64,000 bases of DNA, taken from positions 1 to 64,000 of the forward strand of contig CAYYDG010000011.1 of NCBI GenBank assembly GCA_964470555.1, written 5' to 3'. Made by a program: the position numbers and the translations under genes. This document shows positions 51,755 through 62,560 of this stretch, piece by piece. Source of the stretch: RBC074 sp964470555. GTDB taxonomy: Bacteria; Acidobacteriota; Blastocatellia; RBC074. The number at the start of each line of letters is the position of its first letter. The stretch's first letter is position 1. Under the pieces are notes generated by a model. That model searched no databases, had not been told where the DNA came from, and saw only the letters and a list, made by a program, of their open reading frames with translations.

Positions 51755-54700
51755 TTATTTGCCGCCGACACGTGCGGCGTCCGTCGAGTTCAGTTCAAAG
51801 GCGGCCAGCACGGCCTCTTCTTCGCTCAACCCGGCGGCGCGCATTTGCCGTTGAGTGTCAAGCACGCGTTTGTAATCGTTGGGCATGACGCGAATGAAGC
51901 GCGGCAACCAGTTCGCCCAATCATCCAGCATTTGTTGCGCGCGGCGACTGCCAGTGAATTCGGCGTGACGTTCGATCATCGTTCGCAGAATCTCGAATTC
52001 TTCCTCGTCGCCCAAATGCACCAGCAACCCCAGCGACACCATCTCGCGGTTGCAGCGATCAGAAAACTTGCTGTCTTCGTCCAGCACATACGCGATGCCG
52101 CCGGACATGCCCGCCGCAAAGTTGCGCCCGGTTTTGCCCAACACAACGACGCGCCCGCCGGTCATGTATTCACAGCCGTGATCGCCTACGCCTTCGACGA
52201 CGGCATGAACGCCGCTGTTGCGAACGCAGAATCGTTCGCCTGCAACACCGTTGATGTAGGCTTCGCCGCTGGTTGCGCCGTAAAACGCGACGTTGCCGAC
52301 AATGATGTTTTCTTCGGGTTTGAAGGTCGAAGCTTTCGGCGGATAGACAATGATTTTGCCGCCTGACAAACCTTTGCCGATGTAATCATTCGAATCGCCT
52401 TCGAGCGTCAGCGTGACGCCGCGCGGCACAAACGCACCGAAACTTTGCCCGGCGGAACCGGTGAATTGTAATTGGATCGTGTCATCCATCAATCCGCCTG
52501 CGCCGTAAGTTCGTGTGACTTCGCTGCCGAGAATCGTTCCGACGGTGCGATTCTGGTTGCTGATTGGCAAACTGGCTTTGACGGTTTTGCCTTCGACCAG
52601 CGCCGGTTCGCAAAGTTTCAGCAACGTCGTGTGATCCAGCGTTTTTTCGATGCCGTGATTCTGTTCAATCTGACAATAACGACCGTAATCCGCCGGAACA
52701 TCGGGCTGATGCAGAATCGCGGAAAAGTCCAATCCTTTCGCTTTCCAATGGTCAATCTCTTTTCTGGGTTCCAGACATTCGGTTTGACCGACCATTTCAT
52801 TGATCGTGCGAAAACCGAGCTCCGCCATCAGTTCGCGCACTTCCTGGGCGACGAAGTACATGAAATTCACCACGTTGTCCGGCGATCCGGTAAAGCGTTC
52901 GCGGAGCTTTGGGCTTTGCGTGGCGACGCCGACCGGACAGGTGTTCAAGTGGCAAACTCGCATGACTATGCAGCCCAGCGTGACCAGCGGCGCGGTGGCA
53001 AAGCCGAATTCTTCCGCGCCAAGCAGCGCGGCAATCACTACATCGCGTCCGGTTTTCAATTGTCCGTCGGTTTCCAGTCGGACGCGGCTGCGCAGATTGT
53101 TGAGCAGCAACACCTGATGCGCTTCAGCCAGTCCCAATTCCCACGGAACGCCCGCGTGCTTGATGCTGGTTTGCGGCGAAGCGCCTGTGCCACCGTCGTA
53201 ACCGGAAATCAGAATCACGTCGGCATGCGCTTTGGCAACGCCGGCGGCAATGGTGCCGACGCCGACTTCCGCCACCAGCTTGACGCTGATGCGTGCCCGT
53301 GTGTTGGCGTTTTTCAGGTCGTAAATCAACTGCGCCAAATCTTCGATGGAGTAAATGTCGTGGTGCGGCGGTGGCGAAATCAGACCGACGCCGGGCGTTG
53401 AATGCCGAGTTTTGGCCACCCAGGGATAGACCTTGCTGCCGGGCAACTGGCCGCCTTCGCCGGGTTTTGCGCCCTGCGCCATTTTGATTTGCAGCTCTTG
53501 CGCGCTGACCAGATATTCGCTGGTCACGCCGAATCGGCCCGACGCCACCTGTTTGATGGCGCTGTTGCGAAGATCGCCGTTTTCATCTCGCGTAAAGCGA
53601 TCCGGGTCTTCGCCGCCTTCACCGGTGTTGCTTTTGCCGCCGATGCGATTCATCGCAATGGCCAGAGCTTCGTGCGCTTCCTTGCTGATCGAACCGTAAG
53701 ACATCGCGCCGGTCTTGAAGCGTTTGACGATTTCTTCCACCGGTTCGACTTCGCCAATCGGCACCGGCGGACGATTGGCTTTCAGATTCAGCAAGCCGCG
53801 CAGCGTGTAAAGCTGCTGTTCCTGCCTGTCAATCATCCGGCTGTATTCCTTGAACGTGTTGTAATCGCCCGTGCGAGTGGCTTTTTGCAGCGTGTGGATG
53901 GTTTGCGGATTGAACAGATGCGCTTCGCCGTCGGCGCGCCATTGGTATTGGCCGCCCGCTTCCAGCGCGTGTCCGTTGACTTGCCGGTCTGGATAAGCGT
54001 GATTGTGGCGCATCAACACTTCCTGGGCGATAACGTCCAACCCTATGCCGCCGATGCGTGTCGCTGTGCCGGTGAAATACCGGTCAATCACTTCCTGCCT
54101 GATGCCGACAGATTCGAAGATTTGCGCGCCGCTGTAACTTTGCACCGTCGAAATGCCCATCTTCGAAATGACTTTGACGATGCCTTTGTTGACGGCTTTG
54201 ATGTATTTGGCGACGGCTTGTTTGTGGGTTACGTCTTTCAACAGCCCCAGGTTAATCATGTCGTGCAGCGATTCAAACGCCAGATACGGATTGATGCCGC
54301 GCGCACCGTAACTCAGAAGCAACGCGAAATGATGCACTTCGCGCGGTTCGCCGCTTTCCAAAATCAGCCCGACCTGCGTGCGCGTTCCTTCGCGCATCAG
54401 GTGATGGTGAACACCCGAAACGGCCAACAGAGCGGGAATCGGCGCGTAATCCCTATTCAATCCCCGGTCGGACAGAATGATGATGTCGTAACCTTCGGCG
54501 TGTGCGCGGCTGACGCGAGCGAACAATTCGTCCAGCGCATGTTCCAACCCGGCAGCGCCTTCGCTGGCTTTGAACAAAATGGGCAGCGTGATGGATTTGA
54601 AACCCATCTTGTCCTTGTCGGCCAACTGGCGCAGCTTTTCCAGATTCTCGTTGGTGAAAATCGGCGTGGAAAGTTTGATCAGGTGCGCGACTTCGGGCGT

Positions 54701-56383
54701 TGGTTCCAGCATGTTCGCTTCCGGCCCGATGTTCGTTTCGGTGGACATAATCAACTCTTCGCGGATGGCGTCCACTGGCGGGTTGGTGACCTGCGCGAAC
54801 AGTTGTTTGAAATAGTTGTAGAGCGATTGCGGTTTGTTCGACAGCACGGCCAACGGCGTATCAGTTCCCATCGAACCTGTGGCTTCGATGCCGTCTTTGG
54901 CCATCGGAGCCATCAAAAGTCGCAAGTCTTCGTGCGTGTACCCGAACGCCTGCTGGCGAACCAGCATTGTTTTGTGATCGGTTTCGTAAACGTGTTTCGG
55001 CGACGGCAAGGCCTCGATGGCGACCATGTTTTCCTTCAGCCATTGGCCATACGGATGTTGCCGCGCCAATTCCATCTTCAATTCTTCGTCGTCAATAATG
55101 CGGCCTTGTTCCAGATCGGCCAGCAACATGCGTCCCGGTTGCAATCGCCCTTTGTACGCGACGTTTTCCGGCGCAATGTCCAGCACGCCGACTTCCGAAG
55201 ACATGACAAGACGGTCGTCTTTGGTGACGTAATAACGCGCCGGACGCAATCCGTTGCGATCCAGCACGGCTCCGATGCGAGAACCATCGGTGAACGCCAC
55301 CGCCGCCGGACCGTCCCAAGGCTCCATCATGCAGGAATGGTATTCGTAAAACGCGCGTTTCTCTTCGTTCATCTGCGGATCGCCCGACCAGGGTTCGGGG
55401 ATCATCATCATCATCGCGTGCGCAATCGAGCGCCCGGTCAGAACCAGCATTTCCAGCACGTTGTCGAACATCCCCGAATCGGAATTGTTGACGTCAATGA
55501 TCGGCAGCAGCTTCCGCAAATCTTCCTGGCCGAAGAGCGACGACTTCATGCGACCTTCGCGCGCGTGCATCCAGTTCATATTGCCGCGCAAGGTGTTGAT
55601 TTCACCGTTATGGCACAGATACCGATACGGATGCGCTCGCGCCCAGCTTGGAAACGTGTTGGTCGAAAACCGCGAATGAACCATGCCCAGCGCCGAGGTG
55701 AAATCCGCGTCTTGCAGATCAAGGTAAAAAGGCCGCAATTGCGTCGAACTGAGCATGCCTTTGTAAACCAGCGTTTTGAACGACAGACTGGCAATGTAAA
55801 AACACCTGGACTGTTCGATGCCGGAATTGCGTATGTTGCGAATGCTTTGTTTGCGAATGATGCAAAGCTTGCGCTCGAACGCCAGCCCGTCTGTTCCATC
55901 CGGCCAATCTGCGGCGCGTTTGATGAACACCTGACGAAAACACGGTTTGGCGGCTTTGGCCGTTGGGCCGATCATCGAATCGTCCACAGGCACGTCGCGC
56001 CAGCCCAGAACTTCCTGCCCTTCCCGACGAACTTCGGCTTCAAACATTTCTTCGCAGGCGCGGCGGTTGTCCGGATTGGTAGGCAGAAACACATTGCCGA
56101 TGGCGTAATGACCGGGTTCGGGTAAAACGATTCCCAGCTTTGCGCATTCCTTGCTGAAAAATTCGTGCGGAATTTGCACCAGAATGCCTGCGCCGTCGCC
56201 CGTATTGACTTCACTGCCGACTGCGCCGCGGTGTTTCAGCTTGACCAGAATCTGAAGCGCCTGTTCGACGATTTCATGCGATTTGCGTCCTTTCAGATCA
56301 ACGACAAACCCCATTCCGCAGGCGTCATGTTCGTAGTTCGGGTCATACAAACCTTGTTTAGCCGGTGGCTCGTTGCGGATCAT
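51755..56383 (-). CDS. gltB: Glutamate synthase, large subunit
   Basis: A 1542-residue ferredoxin/NADPH-type GOGAT large subunit. After a short propeptide the catalytic Cys22 follows Ala in EHDACGMGFVVD (class II amidotransferase). Downstream are the central domain, the FMN-binding TIM barrel (GAKPGEGGQLPG, SGYDGGTGASP, the 3Fe-4S cysteines around CIVMRVCHLNTCPVG) and the C-terminal beta-helix with its repeated G-rich turns. It makes two glutamates from glutamine and 2-oxoglutarate. GltD supplies electrons from NADPH. Confidence 0.96.
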   Translation of the reverse strand: MIRNEPPAKQGLYDPNYEHDACGMGFVVDLKGRKSHEIVEQALQILVKLKHRGAVGSEVNTGDGAGILVQIPHEFFSKECAKLGIVLPEPGHYAIGNVFLPTNPDNRRACEEMFEAEVRREGQEVLGWRDVPVDDSMIGPTAKAAKPCFRQVFIKRAADWPDGTDGLAFERKLCIIRKQSIRNIRNSGIEQSRCFYIASLSFKTLVYKGMLSSTQLRPFYLDLQDADFTSALGMVHSRFSTNTFPSWARAHPYRYLCHNGEINTLRGNMNWMHAREGRMKSSLFGQEDLRKLLPIIDVNNSDSGMFDNVLEMLVLTGRSIAHAMMMMIPEPWSGDPQMNEEKRAFYEYHSCMMEPWDGPAAVAFTDGSRIGAVLDRNGLRPARYYVTKDDRLVMSSEVGVLDIAPENVAYKGRLQPGRMLLADLEQGRIIDDEELKMELARQHPYGQWLKENMVAIEALPSPKHVYETDHKTMLVRQQAFGYTHEDLRLLMAPMAKDGIEATGSMGTDTPLAVLSNKPQSLYNYFKQLFAQVTNPPVDAIREELIMSTETNIGPEANMLEPTPEVAHLIKLSTPIFTNENLEKLRQLADKDKMGFKSITLPILFKASEGAAGLEHALDELFARVSRAHAEGYDIIILSDRGLNRDYAPIPALLAVSGVHHHLMREGTRTQVGLILESGEPREVHHFALLLSYGARGINPYLAFESLHDMINLGLLKDVTHKQAVAKYIKAVNKGIVKVISKMGISTVQSYSGAQIFESVGIRQEVIDRYFTGTATRIGGIGLDVIAQEVLMRHNHAYPDRQVNGHALEAGGQYQWRADGEAHLFNPQTIHTLQKATRTGDYNTFKEYSRMIDRQEQQLYTLRGLLNLKANRPPVPIGEVEPVEEIVKRFKTGAMSYGSISKEAHEALAIAMNRIGGKSNTGEGGEDPDRFTRDENGDLRNSAIKQVASGRFGVTSEYLVSAQELQIKMAQGAKPGEGGQLPGSKVYPWVAKTRHSTPGVGLISPPPHHDIYSIEDLAQLIYDLKNANTRARISVKLVAEVGVGTIAAGVAKAHADVILISGYDGGTGASPQTSIKHAGVPWELGLAEAHQVLLLNNLRSRVRLETDGQLKTGRDVVIAALLGAEEFGFATAPLVTLGCIVMRVCHLNTCPVGVATQSPKLRERFTGSPDNVVNFMYFVAQEVRELMAELGFRTINEMVGQTECLEPRKEIDHWKAKGLDFSAILHQPDVPADYGRYCQIEQNHGIEKTLDHTTLLKLCEPALVEGKTVKASLPISNQNRTVGTILGSEVTRTYGAGGLMDDTIQLQFTGSAGQSFGAFVPRGVTLTLEGDSNDYIGKGLSGGKIIVYPPKASTFKPEENIIVGNVAFYGATSGEAYINGVAGERFCVRNSGVHAVVEGVGDHGCEYMTGGRVVVLGKTGRNFAAGMSGGIAYVLDEDSKFSDRCNREMVSLGLLVHLGDEEEFEILRTMIERHAEFTGSRRAQQMLDDWANWLPRFIRVMPNDYKRVLDTQRQMRAAGLSEEEAVLAAFELNSTDAARVGGK

Positions 56384-56923
56384 ACAATTTTGTCCTCACG
56401 CAGAAATTTCCCGATCATTGAGTCGGGAATCGTTATGCTCGGTTAGATAGACGAATTCCTGCCATTGACTACTGTTCGGCGGAGTCATACAGCCAGAAAT
56501 TCAAAAGCCTCAGCGAGTGATTTCGATCTCGCTGAGGCTTTTCAATCGTTTTAGTCTTTGGAATTGACCTTAACTTTCGTCACCAGCGAGGAATCTACAT
56601 TTGGCGCTCGGAATAGATTTTACAGTTGCCGCTGACGCCGATTTGGCATTCAGTGACAACGATACTAGAACCAACTTGTTAGTCCCTTTTTGAGTCGCCA
56701 TTACAATCAAACCCCGACAATGGTGATTCGGAATACTGGTACAAATTTTCTGTGGTAATGATTGTGGTACATGAACTGACACTAGCACCGCCCATAAAAT
56801 ACGCAAATCGTATTGGTCAGTCCAATGATTCTTTTTGATTGGTCAAATAAATTTTTCTTCTCATAAGGTTCCGCACGGCAGCCAATCAATCAAAAACTGC
56901 CGCCATCGCGCATGTAACGTTGT
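56384..56923. other. Region without a recognised gene, holding one terminator
   Basis: About 540 bases between gltB and the large NHL protein gene, both leftward. A perfect terminator hairpin is at 56503-56542. The rest shows only short frames without ribosome binding sites. It should contain the promoter of the leftward gltB operon. Confidence 0.4.
56503..56542. terminator. Bidirectional Rho-independent terminator
   Basis: AAAAGCCTCAGCGAG (56503-56517) pairs perfectly with 56528-56542 around a ten-base loop. T-runs of four follow it on both strands. It is placed to end leftward transcription from the NHL gene before gltB. Confidence 0.8.
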
Positions 56924-59900
56924 CTATTTCAGATTGATCGTGACAGCGTTTGCCGTTTTCCCATCCACGGTCAACACAACATTGACTTCGCCGCGTCCGG
57001 CGACGGTGCGCGGAATTCGAATGTTGCATTGATCCAGGCCGACAAAATCTTCCGACGCTCCGGCAAACAGAACTTCGGAAACGATGCCTCCAATGGTCGC
57101 ACGTGTCGCAACCAGATTGCTGCGGAATCGCCAGCCGGTTCCATACAAAATCAAAAACACCTGGTCGGTTTCCGGGCCAAGGTCAATTGGCACGTGAACG
57201 ACACGGTTCTGCGCCACATCGAACTGCGAAATCGGTTCGTAACCTGTCGAACCATCGGCTTTGACACGAAACACCACGGCGGAAGCAATTCCCTGCCCGC
57301 TGGAATTGGCCGTGAAGATGCCCGGCGCAACCGAAGCAATGTTCAACGAGCCGGTTGAAATGATCCCGTCTGAATTGACGACGGTGATGGCGGCGGATCC
57401 CGGAACGGTTCCGGTCGGAACCAGATAGTTGATTTGCGTCGGCGCGACGAAAAACAGCGGCGTCATGCGTTCGATTCCCAGACTGTCGCGGATTTTGACC
57501 GTGGTTCCCGCCAATGTGGTCGGCAAAGGAACCGCGTTCGACGAAAGCACCTGTGTCGCCAGTTTGTCGCCAAAGGCAGCCGTGATGGATTCAGGAGCGA
57601 TTTCCGCCCCGGCAAAACTGGCAGCGGAAACGCTGACGACCGGCGGAGTGCTGGTTTTGCGCTTCAACATTCGCACGCGATTGTTGACGGTGTCGGTAAA
57701 AATCAAATCGCCGTTAGGCAAAGCCAGAATGCTGCACGTGACCTGAATATCGTTGGTCAGCGTGCCCGGATTCGGCAAATTCAATCTCGCTTGAATGCCG
57801 TCGCCGCCATCACCGGAAAATCCAGGATTGCCGGTTCCGGCGACGATGCTGGTTGTACCCAGGGAATTGTTGGGCGCATCCAGATCGAGAATCTGATGGG
57901 TCAGCGCGTTGGTGATGAAGATTTTTCCTGCCGCATCAACAGTCAAATCGCGTGGTCGGCGAATGTTGCGCGTGCTGTCGGCAATCACGCTGAAAGTCGT
58001 GCTGGTCGGCGTGTCCTGGCGCAAAATACGGCTGTTGCGCGTGTCTGCAATGTGCAATCTTCCGGCGTTATCCAGAGCGATTCCCGTCGGTCCGAATAAC
58101 GTTGCCTGGGTTCCATCTCCGAACAACGTGCTGACGATCCCCGATTGAGCGTCAATTTTGCGAATACGATTGTTTCCCTGGTCGGCGATCAAGATGTTTC
58201 CGGCTCGGTCAACCGCCACATCCGTCGGAAAAAAGGCAACGCGGTTGGCGGGCAATCCATCACCCAGGCCTTGTGGATTTGTCGGCGGTCTCACGCCGCC
58301 AATGTCTTTGATCTGCCCCGGCGGCACGACAATTCGGTTGTCGCTGCTGTTGGGAAAGAAAACCACGTCGCTGTTCGAGGTATTCAGGAATCGTACGATC
58401 CCGCTGCGACGCCCTGTTACGGAAGTCGGCGGAACCTTGATCAAGGCTCCAGCCTGCGAATCGGCAATGAACAGCCCATTCGGCGTCGAATACAGTCCCT
58501 GCGGAGTCAGAAACAGCGCCGTAGTGATTCGGTCATCCAGTTGAAATTCCCCTGCTTCGCGATTGAGCGTGACAATCTGGCCGGGTTGAACCGTCATGGC
58601 GTGCGGCGTTGTCACAAACAATGTGATCGGCGCGCTGCCAAGATTGACAAAGCGTAGCCGATTGTTTCCCGAATCAGCGATGAACAGGTTGCCGAGCGAA
58701 TCAACCGCCACACCGGTCGGCACGAACATTTCTGCGTATGTTGCTTGAGTTCCGTCATACGGCGAAGGCTGGCCGCTGCCGACAATGGTGTTGATGCCGT
58801 TGTTGGCGATGTTCGTTCCCAGAATGTTTTGAATACCACCGCTCAAGTTGATGAATCGGACTCGCTTGTAACGAAAATCCGGCAGATACACGCCTCGCCC
58901 GTCTACGGCAATAACCAGAGTGATGTTGGCCGTGCTGTCCGGCATGTTCAAAAAAGCCTGAGTCGCCGCGCCGCCGTCTCCGCAGGTTGGAGTGAAGTTG
59001 GGATCGCACAGCACCATGTTGGAATTTCCTGCTACCGTAGTTCTGACACCCGCCGGCGTCACGCGAATGATCTGCTGAGCGTTCCCGAGCGCGACAAATG
59101 CGTCGCCGTTGTTCGCCACGGTAATGCCAGTCGGATATTCCAATGCGCCCGCCAGCGTGCTGATGATGCCTTGAGTAGTGACCCTGCGAACGCTGCCTTG
59201 AATGGTGCGGGCGTCTCCGCCGTCGGCAATCAACAAATTGCCTGAACCATCAAACGCAATTCCGGTCGGTGTGGTCAGTCGGGCTTGAGTAGCAGGGCCG
59301 CCATCGCCGTTGCCTGTCTCAGGATTTCCGCCTCCGGCCACAACCACCTGCCCACCGGAACTGTTCAGCTTCAGCACCAGCCGCCCTGCCACAAAATGAA
59401 TTTCGCGTGTCGAAGGTTGAATCGCCACAGAACGAAACGACGCCAGATCGAGCGCAGCAACTGTGCTGATCGTCGCCGGAACAATGGTCTTGCCCAGCAC
59501 CGTCAGATTCTGCGCTCCGACGTTGATGACCCGAATGGCGAAAAACGACGGAATGGTCATATAAACGGCGTCTCCCGAAGGATCAACTGCCAGACCTGTG
59601 ATCTGAGCCAGATCGGTGTCGCGCGGCAATACGCCGTCGTCGCTTTGAATGCCGCCGCCGGCGATGAGATTGACCTGTCCAGGCTGAACCGTGGTTCCGG
59701 CCAGAGTCACCGGCACGGACAAGGTATTGACGAACCGCAGCAAACTGGTTCCGTCCACTTCGTCAACAATGTAAAAACCGCGTCCGCGCGGATCGAGCGC
59801 AACCGCGGTCGGCAAAACCATTGGCGCCTGGCGGGCGGGCACGTCCGACCCGAATCCACCACCTGCGATGGTGGAAATCGTCGTTTCAGTCACCAACGCC

Positions 59901-60031
59901 GAAGTCGCCGATACATTGTGCCGCGCAATCAGCCCCGTGAACGCCAAAATCAGCACGACAATTGGAATCAGAAAATGAAGCCGGAAAATCGTAGTTATGA
60001 AAGTAGAGGGTGAGGGAGTCTTGTCATTCAT
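56924..60031 (-). CDS. Large NHL-repeat exported protein with TIGR03437-type C-terminal domain
   Basis: A 1035-residue protein. A hydrophobic N-terminal segment (about residues 12-38) exports or anchors it. Repeated blocks such as GVAVDSLGNLFIADSGNNRLR, TGIAFDGSGNLLIADGG and DVAVDRAGNILIADQGNNRIR form an NHL beta-propeller. The last 200 residues (from about VSAASFAGAEIAPESI through TQINYLVP ... GSAAITVVNSDG) are the TIGR03437 domain that is characteristic of Acidobacteria. Function is unknown; the propeller may bind protein or glycan outside the cell. The start ATG at 60031 has GGAGAG upstream. Confidence 0.85.
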   Translation of the reverse strand: MNDKTPSPSTFITTIFRLHFLIPIVVLILAFTGLIARHNVSATSALVTETTISTIAGGGFGSDVPARQAPMVLPTAVALDPRGRGFYIVDEVDGTSLLRFVNTLSVPVTLAGTTVQPGQVNLIAGGGIQSDDGVLPRDTDLAQITGLAVDPSGDAVYMTIPSFFAIRVINVGAQNLTVLGKTIVPATISTVAALDLASFRSVAIQPSTREIHFVAGRLVLKLNSSGGQVVVAGGGNPETGNGDGGPATQARLTTPTGIAFDGSGNLLIADGGDARTIQGSVRRVTTQGIISTLAGALEYPTGITVANNGDAFVALGNAQQIIRVTPAGVRTTVAGNSNMVLCDPNFTPTCGDGGAATQAFLNMPDSTANITLVIAVDGRGVYLPDFRYKRVRFINLSGGIQNILGTNIANNGINTIVGSGQPSPYDGTQATYAEMFVPTGVAVDSLGNLFIADSGNNRLRFVNLGSAPITLFVTTPHAMTVQPGQIVTLNREAGEFQLDDRITTALFLTPQGLYSTPNGLFIADSQAGALIKVPPTSVTGRRSGIVRFLNTSNSDVVFFPNSSDNRIVVPPGQIKDIGGVRPPTNPQGLGDGLPANRVAFFPTDVAVDRAGNILIADQGNNRIRKIDAQSGIVSTLFGDGTQATLFGPTGIALDNAGRLHIADTRNSRILRQDTPTSTTFSVIADSTRNIRRPRDLTVDAAGKIFITNALTHQILDLDAPNNSLGTTSIVAGTGNPGFSGDGGDGIQARLNLPNPGTLTNDIQVTCSILALPNGDLIFTDTVNNRVRMLKRKTSTPPVVSVSAASFAGAEIAPESITAAFGDKLATQVLSSNAVPLPTTLAGTTVKIRDSLGIERMTPLFFVAPTQINYLVPTGTVPGSAAITVVNSDGIISTGSLNIASVAPGIFTANSSGQGIASAVVFRVKADGSTGYEPISQFDVAQNRVVHVPIDLGPETDQVFLILYGTGWRFRSNLVATRATIGGIVSEVLFAGASEDFVGLDQCNIRIPRTVAGRGEVNVVLTVDGKTANAVTINLK

Positions 60032-60531
60032 CGTCGGTTCTCTCCTGCGGCAATGCCGTAGCAAACTTGGGGCAGCCAAGTGGCCAAACAGATGAGCTAT
60101 TTATATTAAATTCGGTGTCGGGGTTGATGATCGGTCGGATTTCTTGATGCAACTCTTCAAAACTTTAACAAAGTTCTGGTCAAGCAGGGCCTTGTCGAAT
60201 CAGGGCGGCATTAGACCATCAAGCCGCGCGGCAAGTCAAAGAAAAACTCCTGACGTTTGACAACCCATAAGAAATGCCAGCCCCGTGATTTTCTTAACCT
60301 GTCGGGCAACAGATTTTGATTGCCTTATCATCAGAAACGACCTTAAGATCGCATCGTTTTCGATCCCCAAAAAGTTGATTTTTTACGGTTAAGTTTTTTT
60401 TCCGGCATCTGCCGCTCAGCATTTTTTCAATAGAAGCTGATTCATCAAGCCACCCCTGATCGAAATCTGCTTCGGCCAAGTCCCGATTTTCGACAATGTT
60501 GACCTTAGCCCGTCAACAGAAAGGTTAAGTT
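60032..60531. other. Divergent intergenic region, no gene recognised
   Basis: About 500 bases between the NHL gene (leftward) and the DUF3857 gene (rightward). It is A/T-rich, with T-runs and A-runs. No terminator or coding frame is convincing; it should hold both promoters. Confidence 0.35.
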
Positions 60532-62502
60532 ATGAAATCCAATCGCCCAACCGTTTACCTGATCTTGTGTCTGCTCTGCATCATTCCCTCGTTTGCCACT
60601 GCCCAAACCAAAGAATGGAAACCTGTTGATCCGGCTCATCTGGCGCTCAAAGCGCCACAGGTCGAAAAAGACGCTGATGCTGAAGCATTGCTTTGGGAAG
60701 TTTATGTGGACGACGCGTCCAATTCCGGCACGGACTTCATCCATTATCTGCGCGTCAAGGTGTTCACCGAACGCGGCAAAGAGACTCAAAGCAAGATAGA
60801 TATTTCCTATTTCAACGGCACCTCGATCAAAGACATTGCCGCGCGCACCATCAAACCGGACGGCACAATCGTCGAATTGAAGAAAGACGCCATCTTTGAC
60901 CGCGAAGTGGTCAAATTCGGCAAGTTCAAGCTGAAGTCTAAATCGTTTGCCCTGCCCGGCATCGAACCCGGCGCAATCATCGAATATCGCTGGCGTGAAG
61001 TTTTTGAATACGAAACCAACTACGTCAAGATGGATTTCCAGCGCGACATTCCCGTTCAACTGGTCAGGTATTATCTGAAACCCGATCCACTGGCGATGTA
61101 TCCGATGAAGACCATTACCTTTCAGGGCCAGATTCCGAGTTTCGTCAAGGATAAGAACGGTTATTACCTGACGGAAATCAAAAACATGCCTGCGTTCCGT
61201 GAGGAACCGAATATGCCGCCCGAAGATCAGGTCAAAATGTGGATGCTGGTTTATTACTCGCCTGATGTCAGAAAAGCGCCAATGGAATACTGGAAAGACG
61301 AAGGCAAACGCTTGTTCGATTTGCGCAAGGCTGACATGAAAATCAACGATGACATTCGGCGCGCAACCAACGAAGCCATAGGCGACGCTGCAACGCAGGA
61401 ACAGAAACTGGAACGCATCTTCAATTACTGCCGCACCAAGATCAAAAATATCAACAGCGATGCTTCGGGGCTGACCTCAGAACAACTGCAAAAACTGAAG
61501 GACAACAATTCGCCCGCCGACACGTTGAAACGCGGTTACGGGACCGGCCTGGACATCAACTTTCTGTTCGCCGCCATGGCCGGAGCCGCCGGAATGGAAG
61601 CGCGGTTCACTCGCATCGGTGACCGTAGCCGTAAATTCTTCGACCCCAATTTCACCAACCTGTATTTCATGCGTGGATACAACATCGCCGTCAAATTCGG
61701 CGATCAATGGAAATTTTTCGACCCGTCCAGCACCTACGTGCCTTTCGGCATGTTGCGCTGGCAGGAAGAGGGCATTCCTGCGCTGATTACCGATTCAAAG
61801 GAACCTGGACTGATAACGACGCCGATTTCTTCCGCTGATAAATCCACAAAGAAACGTCAGGCCAGATTGAAGCTGATGGAAGACGGTTCGCTGGAAGGAA
61901 CCGTTCGCGTGGAATACACCGGCCATTTCGCTGTCGAAATGAAGGAAAACAACGACAGCGACACACCGGAAGAACGCGAAACAAAATTACGCAATTCGAT
62001 CAAAGGCCGGTTGGGCGGCGAACTGTCCGACATCAAAATCGAAAGCGTCAACGATCCGCTCAAACCATTTGTGTATTCATACAAGGTTCGCGTGCCTGGA
62101 TACGCCGAACGAACGGGCAAACGAATTTTCCTGCAACCGGCGTTTTTCCATCGGAATGTCGCCACCATGTTCCCGACGCAAAACCGGCAGAACGACGTTT
62201 ATTTCCAATTCCCCTGGATGGAACTTGACGACATCGAAATCCAACTGCCCGATGGATATGTGTTGGACAACGCGGAGGCTCCCGGCTCGATCAATTTCGG
62301 AGATGCCGGCAATTACGACGCATCACTGGCCATTACCAAAGATATGAAAACCCTGGTTTACAAACGCAATTTCAAATTCCAGACGTTGATAATAGCCAAA
62401 GCCATGTATCCTTCCCTGAAACAGATTTTCGACGCCGTTCATCAAGCTGACAATCACGCCATAACTCTCAAACAGGGCGCGGCGGCAACCGGTCAGCAGT
62501 AA
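60532..62502 (+). CDS. Exported DUF3857 protein with a degenerate transglutaminase-like domain
   Basis: A 656-residue protein with a signal peptide (cleavage after about FATAQ). The DUF3857 domain spans roughly residues 60-240 (IDISYFNGTSIKDI, PDGTIVELKK, EPGAIIEYRWRE). It is followed by a transglutaminase-like region. The position of the catalytic cysteine reads GYGTGLDINFLFAAM, without Cys, and the later His is absent (YNIAVKF), so catalysis is unlikely. It probably binds peptide or glycan. The next gene, 58 bases downstream, is an intact relative. The start ATG follows AAAGGTTA. Confidence 0.8.
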   Translation: MKSNRPTVYLILCLLCIIPSFATAQTKEWKPVDPAHLALKAPQVEKDADAEALLWEVYVDDASNSGTDFIHYLRVKVFTERGKETQSKIDISYFNGTSIKDIAARTIKPDGTIVELKKDAIFDREVVKFGKFKLKSKSFALPGIEPGAIIEYRWREVFEYETNYVKMDFQRDIPVQLVRYYLKPDPLAMYPMKTITFQGQIPSFVKDKNGYYLTEIKNMPAFREEPNMPPEDQVKMWMLVYYSPDVRKAPMEYWKDEGKRLFDLRKADMKINDDIRRATNEAIGDAATQEQKLERIFNYCRTKIKNINSDASGLTSEQLQKLKDNNSPADTLKRGYGTGLDINFLFAAMAGAAGMEARFTRIGDRSRKFFDPNFTNLYFMRGYNIAVKFGDQWKFFDPSSTYVPFGMLRWQEEGIPALITDSKEPGLITTPISSADKSTKKRQARLKLMEDGSLEGTVRVEYTGHFAVEMKENNDSDTPEERETKLRNSIKGRLGGELSDIKIESVNDPLKPFVYSYKVRVPGYAERTGKRIFLQPAFFHRNVATMFPTQNRQNDVYFQFPWMELDDIEIQLPDGYVLDNAEAPGSINFGDAGNYDASLAITKDMKTLVYKRNFKFQTLIIAKAMYPSLKQIFDAVHQADNHAITLKQGAAATGQQ

Positions 62503-62560
62503 TCTGACAGGCCGGGCAATTCGCTCAAATTGTCCGGCCTCGACTCCGAAGGGAGAAATT

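Noticed and set aside
53402..56125. Long open frame on the plus strand opposite gltB
   Set aside because: gltB is unmistakable on the other strand; the antisense frame has no start context or family motif.
56570..56806. Short minus-strand ORF of 78 codons
   Set aside because: No ribosome binding site, no family resemblance and located in a region with scattered stops in other frames.
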